This document shows, piece by piece, positions 46,915-53,889 of a stretch of DNA of 64,000 bases. Numbering within the stretch: the first letter of the stretch is position 1; every line of letters begins with the position of its first letter. Location of the stretch: positions 1 to 64,000 of the forward strand of contig SVOT01000008.1 in NCBI GenBank assembly GCA_015066225.1. Direction: 5' to 3'. Origin of the DNA: Oscillospiraceae bacterium. Its GTDB lineage: Bacteria; Bacillota; Clostridia; Oscillospirales; Acutalibacteraceae. Under the pieces are notes generated by a model. The model did not search any database, was not told the DNA's origin, and saw only the letters and a list, made by a program, of their open reading frames with translations. The translations under genes were made by a program, and so were the position numbers.

Positions 46915-47083
46915 GGCAAAGTTTCACTTTGCCTCGATATAAATCCTGATGAATTTTCGATATATCTTACGATTCGATATACCTTCGGTTCTATATGTGC
47001 CTTTCGGCACGAGATAATAAGGATTTATATCATATCGACTTTAGCAACGCTAAATATATCGAACAAGCTTGCTTGTATATCGA
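46915..47083. repeat. Palindromic hairpin array B (spacer word TCGATATA)
   Basis: Spacer TCGATATA occurs at 46934-46941, 46957-46964 and 46974-46981. Its reverse complement TATATCGA is at 47055-47062 and 47076-47083, with a variant at 47031-47038. Hairpins: GGCAAAG-TTTCA-CTTTGCC (46915-46933), ACC-TTC-GGT, GTGCC-TTTC-GGCAC (46997-47010), TTTAGC-AAC-GCTAAA (47040-47054) and ACAAG-CTTG-CTTGT (47063-47076). Long-range inverted repeat ATATAAATCCT (46937-46947) with 47020-47030. Confidence 0.83.
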
Positions 47084-47131
47084 TAATACCATGCGAATTT
47101 CGGAATACAAATAAATTAAGGAGGTAAGCTA

Positions 47132-47731
47132 ATGAAAACAAAAAGCAATAGCAAACTAACAATTATTATTTTTCAAATTTGTGCGGTTATCTTTTTTCTT
47201 TTAGGAATAGCCGGGCGCATTTTACAAAAGCACGACTATGATTTATTGTTCCTAGGAAGACCAATCATAGCTTATTTTTTTATGATTTGTTTTCTTTTAT
47301 CTTACTCAACTGAGTTTTTAGTGATATCACTTTTATTTAAAAAAACCAATAAGGCATCCTTTTTCCTTACATATATAATTTTAATACCATTAACTTTATT
47401 TCACATATACTGTATGTTCATTTCATTACCCTCGGACGTAACAACAAAAATGTATAAATACCCCGAATTCGACACAACAATAGTAATAGAAAATGGTGAT
47501 GACCTTTTTGGTGATTATTCACGAATATACGAAACAAAAAATAAAATTCTTCTCAAGTATATTACTGTTTTAGATGGCACCCCTTCACCACTTGGATATG
47601 AAACTTCGTATGATGTGGAAATTAAAAATAATAAAATAATTTATACTTATAACGATGATTTCGATGAAACCGTCAAAAATCAACTTATTCTTGAATATGA
47701 AAACGGACATTTCAAAGAAGTAACCGACTAA
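47132..47731 (+). CDS. Hypothetical membrane protein
   Basis: 199 residues, unknown. Three hydrophobic helices lie in residues 8-105 (IIIFQICAVIFFLLGIAG and two more). The extracytoplasmic C-terminal domain of about 90 residues is rich in Asp, Tyr and Asn. Good ribosome binding site (AAGGAGG). Strongly A+T-rich compared with the neighbouring ser genes and directly after hairpin array B, so probably an accessory gene. Confidence 0.6.
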   Translation: MKTKSNSKLTIIIFQICAVIFFLLGIAGRILQKHDYDLLFLGRPIIAYFFMICFLLSYSTEFLVISLLFKKTNKASFFLTYIILIPLTLFHIYCMFISLPSDVTTKMYKYPEFDTTIVIENGDDLFGDYSRIYETKNKILLKYITVLDGTPSPLGYETSYDVEIKNNKIIYTYNDDFDETVKNQLILEYENGHFKEVTD

Positions 47732-47736
47732 CAAAA

Positions 47737-47780
47737 ATGAGCTGTAAAAAACTTTCGTTTTTTTACAGCTCATCTCTTTT
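47737..47780. terminator. Bidirectional terminator
   Basis: A stem of about 16 bp (47737-47752 with 47757-47773, A/T-rich core, loop TTTC). Nearly the same word as 7018-7049. Separates the membrane protein from the convergent serA. Confidence 0.87.
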
Positions 47781-48933
47781 ATATTTTCCTAACCTTAATT
47801 ACGTCTTCGTTAGCTTCAAGTGCTTTAACAACCGCATCGGGGATTTTATCTGCAACAACAAGTGTGTATGCAAAATCGCCTTTAGCCTTTGAAGCAAAGC
47901 CCTTTGTTTCAACGCCGTTGCTCATAAATGCGCCAAGAACGTCGTTAACAGTTGTCAATGTGTTGTAGTGGATAACGCCAACTCTTTCGCCGTCACCCTC
48001 AACCTCAACATTGGGGAAGTTAACAGAGTTTTTTATGTTACCCTTTTCAAGGTATTCTCTGATTTCAACCGCTGCCATATATGCGCAGTTTTCTTCGCTT
48101 TCGGGTGTTGAAGCACCAAGGTGAGGAAGAGCTGTTACGTTTTCAACACCAATAACCTCATCTGAGGGGAAGTCTGTTACATAAGCGGCAACCTTGCCCG
48201 CTTTCACAGCCTCTGCCATATCGCCACCAACAACAAGCTCGCCACGTGCAAAGTTAAGAATTCTTACGCCATCCTTCATCCTTGCGATTGTGTCGGCATT
48301 AATCATACCCTTTGTATCCTTTGTGCAAGGAAGGTGGAGAGTTATGTAATCAGCCTTTTCATATATTGCTTCAAGAGTGTCAACATACTCTGTATCTGCG
48401 GGGAGCTCACCCTTGAGTGCTTCATTGAAATAAGGGTCGTAGCCCACAATTTTCATACCAAGGTTATTTGCTGCAACTGCAACAAGTCTGCCGATAGCAC
48501 CAAGGCCAACAACACCGAGAGTTTTGCCGAGAATTTCGGGGCCTGCAAACTGCGATTTGCCTTTCTCAACAAGCTTGCCTACGTTTTCACCCTCACCCTT
48601 GAGAGTTTTGCACCAATCATAAGCGGCAGCAACTCTTCTGGATGTGAGCATAAGACCTGCAACAACAAGCTCCTTAACAGCGTTTGCGTTTGCACCGGGA
48701 GTATTGAAAACAACAATACCCTTTTTTGTGCAATCCTCAACGGGAATATTGTTTACACCTGCACCTGCACGAGCAACTGCAACAGTTTTATCGCTGAAAG
48801 CGAAATCGTGCATAGCAGCAGAACGAACAATAATACCGTCGGGATTTTCACAGCAATCTGATACTGCATATTTGCTGTCAAGCTCTTTAAGACCTATCTG
48901 AGAAATCTTGTTTAATGTAAGAATATCGTACAT
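47779..48933 (-). CDS. serA: D-3-phosphoglycerate dehydrogenase
   Basis: First enzyme of serine biosynthesis. 384 residues: a 2-hydroxyacid dehydrogenase fold with NAD motif GVVGLGAIGR, Arg in LNFARGE, the catalytic His in TALPHLGASTPE, and a short ACT-like C-terminal domain (RVGVIHYNTLTTVNDVLG). ATG 48933 (MYDILTLNKIS) follows GAAAGG; the TTG at 48942 is less likely. It lies 13 bp after serC. Confidence 0.93.
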   Translation of the reverse strand: MYDILTLNKISQIGLKELDSKYAVSDCCENPDGIIVRSAAMHDFAFSDKTVAVARAGAGVNNIPVEDCTKKGIVVFNTPGANANAVKELVVAGLMLTSRRVAAAYDWCKTLKGEGENVGKLVEKGKSQFAGPEILGKTLGVVGLGAIGRLVAVAANNLGMKIVGYDPYFNEALKGELPADTEYVDTLEAIYEKADYITLHLPCTKDTKGMINADTIARMKDGVRILNFARGELVVGGDMAEAVKAGKVAAYVTDFPSDEVIGVENVTALPHLGASTPESEENCAYMAAVEIREYLEKGNIKNSVNFPNVEVEGDGERVGVIHYNTLTTVNDVLGAFMSNGVETKGFASKAKGDFAYTLVVADKIPDAVVKALEANEDVIKVRKI

Positions 48934-48946
48934 TCTAATCAACCTT

Positions 48947-50029
48947 TCAGGAGTTTTCTTTTTCGAATTTTGTCATAAATTCAACAAGCTTTTCAACGCC
49001 TTCAACAGGCATAGCGTTGTAAATAGAAGCTCTCATACCGCCAACGCTTCTGTGACCTTTAAGGTTAACAAAGCCGGCTTCCTTAGCCTCTTTGATGAAT
49101 TTTGCGTTAAGCTCTTCGCTGTCTGTAACAAAGGGAACATTCATAAGTGAACGGTCCTCGGGAACAACCGTACCCTTAAACATTTTGCTGTTATCAAGGA
49201 AGTTATAGAGAATCTCAGCCTTCTTGCGGTTTCTTTCTGCCATTGCCTCAAGACCGCCGAGAGATTTAATCCATTCAAGCACAAGCTTGCAGATATAAAT
49301 TGTGTAGCAAGGGGGTGTGTTGTAAAGAGAAGCGTTATCTGCGTGGATTTTGTAGTCAAGCATTGTGGGGCAATAATCTCTTGCGTTGCCGAGCAAATCC
49401 TCACGGATAATTGCTATTGTAAGACCTGCGGGAGCAACGTTTTTCTGCGCACCGCCGTAAACCATACCGAATTTTGTAACGTCAAGGGGCTCTGAAAGGA
49501 AGCAGCTTGAAATGTCGGCAATAAGTGTAACGTCACCTGTGTCGGGAAGCTCCTTGTAAACTGTGCCGTAGATTGTGTTGTTAAGGCAGATGTACGCATA
49601 GTCTGCATCCTGGCGAAAATCTTCTTTTGTTGTTTTGGGAATGTAAGAGAAGGTTTTATCTGCAGAAGAAGCAACGGCTTTACAGTCGCCGTATTTCTGT
49701 GCCTCTGCAAAAGCCTTCTTAGCCCACTGACCTGTGATGATGAAATCAGCCTTGCCTGAACCGTTCATAAAGTTCATGGGGATTGCGGCAAACTGTGTTG
49801 AAGCGCCACCCTGAAGGAAAAGAACCTTGTAATTGTCGGGGATGCTCATAAGCTCACGAAGAAGTGCCTCAGCATCCTTGATAATTGTTTCAAATTCCTT
49901 TGAACGGTGTGACATTTCGGCAACGGACTGACCGCAGCCTTCGTAATCAAGCATCTGCTCAGATGCTTTTTTTAACACTTCCTCGGGAAGCATGGAGGGA
50001 CCTGCAGAAAAATTGTAAACCCTGCTCAT
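48947..50029 (-). CDS. serC: Phosphoserine aminotransferase
   Basis: Second step of serine biosynthesis, PLP dependent, 360 residues. Motifs: NFSAGPSMLPEEVL at the N-terminus, QGGASTQFAAIPMN, a PLP Lys at 196 in YGGAQKNVAPAG and RASIYNAM near the end. AGGAG ribosome binding site. Operon serC-serA. The serB step could be done by a HAD phosphatase elsewhere. Confidence 0.95.
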   Translation of the reverse strand: MSRVYNFSAGPSMLPEEVLKKASEQMLDYEGCGQSVAEMSHRSKEFETIIKDAEALLRELMSIPDNYKVLFLQGGASTQFAAIPMNFMNGSGKADFIITGQWAKKAFAEAQKYGDCKAVASSADKTFSYIPKTTKEDFRQDADYAYICLNNTIYGTVYKELPDTGDVTLIADISSCFLSEPLDVTKFGMVYGGAQKNVAPAGLTIAIIREDLLGNARDYCPTMLDYKIHADNASLYNTPPCYTIYICKLVLEWIKSLGGLEAMAERNRKKAEILYNFLDNSKMFKGTVVPEDRSLMNVPFVTDSEELNAKFIKEAKEAGFVNLKGHRSVGGMRASIYNAMPVEGVEKLVEFMTKFEKENS

Positions 50030-50117
50030 TGTTAAGACTCCTTTTATTCAAATAATTAATTGATTAAGCCAAAGTGGAAAGGTTTTTTCACCTTATATCC
50101 TATTACCACACTTATAT

Positions 50118-50144
50118 ATTATACCATTTTATTTATGATTACAA
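50118..50144 (-). promoter_or_regulatory. Promoter of serC-serA
   Basis: On the minus strand an extended -10, TGG-TATAAT (TATAAT = 50123-50118), with a weak TTGTAA -35 at short (15 bp) spacing. The leader of about 80 nt contains an AAGGT-GAAAAA-ACCTT hairpin. Confidence 0.5.
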
Positions 50145-50197
50145 TGAACATAAAGACGAAATTGACAAAAAAACCTGATTTTTTTTGTTAAAAACAA

Positions 50198-50223
50198 ACA
50201 ACCTCTGCCATAGCAGAGGTTGT
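50198..50223 (-). terminator. Terminator of hpf
   Basis: An 11-bp stem (50198-50208 with 50213-50223), CATA loop. On the minus strand it is followed by TGTTTGTTTTTAAC. Confidence 0.85.
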
Positions 50224-50241
50224 TGAATATTTAATTTAACT

Positions 50242-50766
50242 TCATTCTGTTTCAGGCGAAATAAGCCCATAGCCTGTTTCGTTGCGTTTGTAAACAACGT
50301 TTATTTCATCTGTTTGAGCATTTAAAAACATATAAAATTTGTGGCCGAGAAGATTCATTTGCAAAATTGCTTCTTCAACACTCTGTGGCTTGAGGGCAAC
50401 CGTTTTTTCTCTTATAACGTCAAACTCGCTTTCCTCTTCAACCACATCACCGAAAAAGTCGTCAATAACAAGTGAATGCAGCTTTTTATCCAGCTTTGTT
50501 TTATTTTTTCTGATTTGTCTGATAAGAGAATCAACGCATTCGTCAAGGGCATCTGTAATGTTTTCTGCTCGCTCCTCTGCTCTGAAAAGAATGCCACCCT
50601 TTGAAACTGTGATTTCAACAATCTGGCACGTCTTTTCAACCGTTGCCGTTACCTTAGCAGAAATCTCTTCACCGAGAAGGCGCTCAATTTTAGCTAACCT
50701 TTTTTCTGTGCGGGCGCGAAAATCCTCACGAGGATTACACTTACGACCGATAATGGTAATATTCAT
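50242..50766 (-). CDS. hpf: Long-form ribosome hibernation promoting factor
   Basis: 174 residues: an N-terminal HPF/YfiA domain (MNITIIGRKCNPREDFRARTE...) and a C-terminal dimerisation domain (IREKTVALKPQSVEEAILQM, FYMFLNAQTDEINVVYKR). This long form drives 100S ribosome dimer formation in stationary phase. ATG 50766 follows AAAGGGTG; the longer upstream frame spans the promoter and leader. Confidence 0.95.
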   Translation of the reverse strand: MNITIIGRKCNPREDFRARTEKRLAKIERLLGEEISAKVTATVEKTCQIVEITVSKGGILFRAEERAENITDALDECVDSLIRQIRKNKTKLDKKLHSLVIDDFFGDVVEEESEFDVIREKTVALKPQSVEEAILQMNLLGHKFYMFLNAQTDEINVVYKRNETGYGLISPETE

Positions 50767-50786
50767 AACAACACCCTTTCTTTTTG

Positions 50787-50824
50787 ATAAAAAATAAGGA
50801 GAGAAGTAGTTGACCTCTCTCCTT
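50787..50824 (-). promoter_or_regulatory. Attenuator-like hairpin in the hpf leader
   Basis: AAGGAGAGA on the transcript (50824-50816) pairs with TCTCTCCTT (50804-50796). ATTTTTTATC follows. It lies between the promoter and the ribosome binding site. Confidence 0.6.
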
Positions 50825-50832
50825 TCAACTAA

Positions 50833-50861
50833 ATTGTACCATTGAATCATATTCGTGTCAA
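50833..50861 (-). promoter_or_regulatory. Promoter of hpf
   Basis: Minus strand: TTGACA (50861-50856), 17-bp spacer, TACAAT (50838-50833), with TGG before the -10. Confidence 0.75.
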
Positions 50862-50903
50862 TATTTTTTATGCAATATCGCTAACATAAATCCAAAAAAT
50901 AAA

Positions 50904-50932
50904 TTGACATAACAACATAATAATGTTAATAT
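50904..50932 (+). promoter_or_regulatory. Promoter of the metallophosphoesterase gene
   Basis: TTGACA (50904-50909), 17-bp spacer, TAATAT (50927-50932). Confidence 0.65.
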
Positions 50933-50962
50933 TTTAGTAACATTTTAGTAGGTAGGTGCCTT

Positions 50963-52678
50963 ATGAAAAAATCTATATCAATCATTCTTTCCGTAGCACT
51001 TGTGCTTTCACTTTGCACAGTATGCGTCAGCGCCGCAAAAGAAAACACCTCTGACCTTTCTTATGCTGTTGCTTCAGACCTTCACTATACTCAGCCTGAG
51101 GAAACCCTCACCTGGTATTCAGAAGACCCCATTTTCGGCTACGCAAACCGCCGTGCCGCAATGGAAAATGAAAGCCAGTTTATTATTGATGAGTTCTTGA
51201 ATCAATGTGCAGATGATGATAATATCGAATTCATCCTCGTTCCCGGTGACTTGACAAACGATGGCAAAATGTTCCTTGAAGATCACAAGTTTGTTGCCGA
51301 AAAATTCCGCAAATTCGAAAAGAAAACCGGCAAACAGATTTATGTCATCAACGGCAACCACGACGTCGGTATCCTTGGCGAATATTGCACAACAGGAATG
51401 ACTGAATTCATCGACACATACTACGAGTTCGGCTACAAAGAAGCCCTTGTAAGAACTGATTACGACTGCTCATATACTGCTGACCTCAGCGAAAAATACC
51501 GCCTTATAGCTCTTGACAGCTGTGACCACGACAAATCCACAGAAGACGGTATGACAGAAGAAAAGGTTCAGTGGGTAATCGACCAGGCAGAGCAAGCAGA
51601 GGCAGACGGCAAGCATCCCATTCTTATGATGCACCACAATCTTCTCGACCATATGCCCATGCAAAGAATTCTCAGCCACAACTTCATTATCAGAAACCAC
51701 ACTCTCACCGCAGAACGCTGGGCAAACGCAGGCATCAAGCTTGTTTTCTCAGGTCACGAGCATTGCAGCGATGCTACCACATTTACATCTGCTCTCGGCA
51801 ACAAAATTTCCGACTTTGCAACAACCTCACTTTCAATGTATCCTCTTCAGTACAGATACGTTGAAATGCGTGAAGATACAATCTCCTATGAAGCAAAAAC
51901 AATCGAAAAGATTGACACAGCCGCACTCTCCCGCACGGTTGATGGCTACTCCAACGCTCAGCTCAGCGAAATGAACAAGGGCTTGAACGACTTTGCAAAG
52001 CAGTTCCTCAAAAACGGCGTTGAGTGGCGTCTTGAAAGAGGCTTCCAGGATGAACAGCTCGGCATCAAAGAGGGCGACTTCTACTACGACCTCGTAAGGG
52101 ATGTTGTTGACGGTCTCAACGACATTCTCAATATGCCCCTTTACGGCGAGGGCAGTGCACAGGAGCTCGGCAGAACACACGGCATCGAAATCCCCGACAG
52201 CGACTACAAGGACGGCTGGGATGTTGCAACAGAGCTTGTTGCCGCCCACTATGCAGGTAGCGAAAACTATCCCCTTAGCGGCAGAGACGTTCAGATTCTT
52301 CTCAAAACTGTTTCAATAGTGCTTCACACAGAGCTCGATATGATTTCTGAACGCGAATTTACACAGGCAACCGCTTCTCTTCTCAGCGTTATGGGTATGG
52401 GCTCAGCTATCGACCTTGCCGCTAAAATCTACGGCGACGCTTCAGGCATCAGCGCGGGTGAATATTTCCTGGTAGCTCTTCTCTCACCCCTTCTTCAGTC
52501 ATTTGCAAACGATGACGGTGTTGACGACAACAACGGCACTATTGAGGGCTACGGCTCAAACGACGCAATGGCAAACATCGGCGACAATTTAGGAAACTTC
52601 TTCAGCAAATTCTTTGATAATGTGGTAAGAATGTTTAAAATCTTCCTCAAGATGTTCGGCTACAACCTGCCGCTTTAA
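50963..52678 (+). CDS. Secreted calcineurin-like metallophosphoesterase
   Basis: A 571-residue exported hydrolase: signal peptide 1 to about 24 (MKKSISIILSVALVLSLCTVCVSA), then a metallophosphoesterase domain with metal motifs SDLHYTQ, PGDLTNDG, NGNHDVG, MMHHNLLDHMP and FSGHEHCSD. The last 250 residues are helical without known domain and end in a moderately hydrophobic segment (FFDNVVRMFKIFLKMFGYNLPL) that could be amphipathic. Substrate unknown (nucleotides, phosphodiesters or teichoic-type polymers are possible). Monocistronic. Confidence 0.85.
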   Translation: MKKSISIILSVALVLSLCTVCVSAAKENTSDLSYAVASDLHYTQPEETLTWYSEDPIFGYANRRAAMENESQFIIDEFLNQCADDDNIEFILVPGDLTNDGKMFLEDHKFVAEKFRKFEKKTGKQIYVINGNHDVGILGEYCTTGMTEFIDTYYEFGYKEALVRTDYDCSYTADLSEKYRLIALDSCDHDKSTEDGMTEEKVQWVIDQAEQAEADGKHPILMMHHNLLDHMPMQRILSHNFIIRNHTLTAERWANAGIKLVFSGHEHCSDATTFTSALGNKISDFATTSLSMYPLQYRYVEMREDTISYEAKTIEKIDTAALSRTVDGYSNAQLSEMNKGLNDFAKQFLKNGVEWRLERGFQDEQLGIKEGDFYYDLVRDVVDGLNDILNMPLYGEGSAQELGRTHGIEIPDSDYKDGWDVATELVAAHYAGSENYPLSGRDVQILLKTVSIVLHTELDMISEREFTQATASLLSVMGMGSAIDLAAKIYGDASGISAGEYFLVALLSPLLQSFANDDGVDDNNGTIEGYGSNDAMANIGDNLGNFFSKFFDNVVRMFKIFLKMFGYNLPL

Positions 52679-52721
52679 TTTAAGATATCTAAAACTTATA
52701 CCACAGATTCCAACGGTTTTC

Positions 52722-52880
52722 AATGAAATCGCGCAAAGCGCGATGAAATCCTCACTCTGTTCGGATGAAATCTGCTTCGCAGATGAAATTAAATCCACCC
52801 ATCCGCCGTCTAGGCGGATTTCATCCCCGTAGGGGATTTCACCATCGAAGATGATTTCACCCACCCGAAAGGGTGGATTT
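52722..52880. repeat. Palindromic hairpin array C (spacer word GATGAAATC)
   Basis: Spacer GATGAAATC at 52742-52750 and 52764-52772, with AATGAAATC at 52722-52730 and GATGAAATT at 52782-52790. On the right, GATTTCATC occurs at 52817-52825 and GATTTCAC at 52835-52842 and 52853-52860. Hairpins: TCGCGC-AAA-GCGCGA (52729-52743), TCTGC-TTC-GCAGA (52771-52783), ATCCGCC-GTCTA-GGCGGAT (52801-52819), ATCCCC-GTA-GGGGAT (52823-52837), CATC-GAA-GATG and CCACCC-GAAA-GGGTGG (52861-52876). Long-range inverted repeat AAATCCACCC (52791-52800) with 52871-52880. Confidence 0.87.
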
Positions 52881-52885
52881 AGTTG

Positions 52886-52926
52886 AAAAGAACCCACACT
52901 TGTCGTAGACAAATGTGGGTTCTTTT
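52886..52926 (-). terminator. Terminator of tRNA-Leu
   Basis: A 13-bp stem (52886-52898 with 52914-52926) plus inner pairs, ending directly beside the encoded CCA of the tRNA. Confidence 0.85.
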
Positions 52927-52927
52927 C

Positions 52928-53014
52928 TGGTGCCGGTGACCGGGGTCGAACCGGTACGGTATCGCTACCACTGGATTTTGAGTCCAGCACGTCTGCCAAT
53001 TCCATCACACCGGC
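52928..53014 (-). tRNA. tRNA-Leu (CAA)
   Basis: 87 nt with encoded CCA. Acceptor GCCGGTG/CACCGGC, anticodon loop CTCAAAA giving CAA, long variable arm, T-loop GGTTCGACC. Reads UUG. Confidence 0.93.
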
Positions 53015-53029
53015 AAATGTTACTAGGAC

Positions 53030-53058
53030 ATTATAGTATATACTTCCAAAAAAATCAA
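53030..53058 (-). promoter_or_regulatory. Promoter of tRNA-Leu
   Basis: Minus strand: TTGATT (53058-53053), 17-bp spacer, TATAAT (53035-53030). Confidence 0.7.
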
Positions 53059-53100
53059 TATGCAAATTCAAGAAAAATAAAAAAGTCACAGCTTCACAAA

Positions 53101-53325
53101 ACACAAAAAAGAAAAAGCACTCGCTATTTGCAAGTGCTTTTTGGTGACCCGGACGAGAATCGTCAAGGCTCTGCCTTGACGATTTGCTTCGCAAATATCC
53201 TATTTTATGTCCCTTTCGGCTCCGCCTTTGGCGAACCGCCGAAAGATGGACGTAGAGTTCGATTCTCTGTAATCACATTTTGGCACACAAAAAAGAAAAA
53301 ACACTCGCTATTTGCAAGTGCTTTT
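53101..53325 (-). repeat. Duplicated tRNA-Glu 3' end plus terminator flanking a hairpin cassette
   Basis: 53101-53162 repeats 53285-53346 with one mismatch. The repeated part is the tRNA-Glu terminator plus the last 21 nt of the tRNA gene. Between the copies lie hairpins CGTCAAGGC-TCT-GCCTTGACG (53161-53181) and ATTTGC-TTC-GCAAAT (53182-53196). A nested hairpin follows at 53213-53245, with inner CGCC-TTT-GGCG. Then GAGTTCGATTCTC (53255-53267) is an exact inverted copy of the tRNA T-arm (53339-53351). Confidence 0.85.
53302..53325 (-). terminator. Terminator of tRNA-Met/tRNA-Glu transcript
   Basis: A 12-bp stem with G-U pairs on the minus strand, AAAAGCACTTGC against GCGAGTGTTTTT, loop AAATA. 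It begins immediately after the CCA of tRNA-Glu. Confidence 0.75.
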
Positions 53326-53400
53326 TGGTGACCCGGACGAGAATCGAACTCGTGTTACCGCCGTGAAAGGGCGGTGTCTTAACCGCTTGACCACCGGGCC
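53326..53400 (-). tRNA. tRNA-Glu (UUC)
   Basis: 75 nt with encoded CCA. Acceptor GGCCCGG/CCGGGTC, anticodon arm CCGCC-CTTTCAC-GGCGG with TTC, T-arm ACGAGTTCGATTCTCGT. Transcribed with tRNA-Met. Confidence 0.95.
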
Positions 53401-53458
53401 GTGTGGTGAAGAGCAAAGCTCTTCTATATAATCACCTTAGTAGGTAATTGTGTTGATT

Positions 53459-53535
53459 TGGTAGCGGCAGTGGGATTCGAACCTACGACCAATCGGGTAT
53501 GAACCGAGTACTCTAGCCAGCTGAGCTATACCGCC
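53459..53535 (-). tRNA. tRNA-Met (CAU), elongator type
   Basis: 77 nt with encoded CCA. GGCGGTATAGCTCAG start, anticodon loop TTCATAC, T-loop GGTTCGAATCC. The first acceptor pair is G-U rather than the initiator mismatch, and the sequence resembles elongator tRNA-Met of Bacillus. Confidence 0.92.
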
Positions 53536-53596
53536 ATATATGTGAACAACACATAGTACCTACTGCAGCGAATCGCTTTCGTCAGAAAGCCTGTTA

Positions 53597-53625
53597 ATTA
53601 TAATATGGCAAACCACTTTTGTCAA
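53597..53625 (-). promoter_or_regulatory. Promoter of tRNA-Met/tRNA-Glu
   Basis: Minus strand: TTGACA (53625-53620), 17-bp spacer, TATAAT (53602-53597). Full consensus. Confidence 0.88.
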
Positions 53626-53689
53626 TAGTTTTTTTATATTTTTTTATATTATTTTTTCTTAAAAATACAAAATAATACAAAAAAATCTC

Positions 53690-53718
53690 TTGACAACCAC
53701 CAAGAATGTATGTATAAT
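53690..53718 (+). promoter_or_regulatory. Promoter of tRNA-Gly/tRNA-Arg
   Basis: TTGACA (53690-53695), 17-bp spacer, TATAAT (53713-53718). Full consensus, divergent from the Met/Glu promoter. Confidence 0.9.
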
Positions 53719-53731
53719 ACTCTTTGCATTT

Positions 53732-53807
53732 GCGGATGTAGCTCATCTGGTAGAGCGCCACCTTGCCAAGGTGGAGGTAGCGAGTTCGAGCCTCGTCATC
53801 CGCTCCA
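53732..53807 (+). tRNA. tRNA-Gly (GCC)
   Basis: 76 nt with encoded CCA. Acceptor GCGGATG/CATCCGC, anticodon loop TTGCCAA, T-arm GCGAGTTCGAGCCTCGT. Confidence 0.96.
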
Positions 53808-53812
53808 TATCT

Positions 53813-53889
53813 GCGCCGGTAGCTCAGTTGGATAGAGTGACTGGCTACGAACCAGTAGGTCAGGGGTTCGAGTCCCTTCCGGCGCGCCA
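53813..53889 (+). tRNA. tRNA-Arg (ACG)
   Basis: 77 nt with encoded CCA. Acceptor GCGCCGG/CCGGCGC, anticodon loop CTACGAA (ACG, A34 presumably edited to inosine), T-arm GGGGTTCGAGTCCC at 53863-53876. Five inverted copies of this T-arm and four copies of the 3' end follow it. Confidence 0.96.

Noticed and set aside
43708-52880. CRISPR arrays
   Set aside because: There is regular punctuation, but repeats are only 8-9 nt, spacers are self-complementary hairpins, the word inverts midway, and no cas genes exist in the window.
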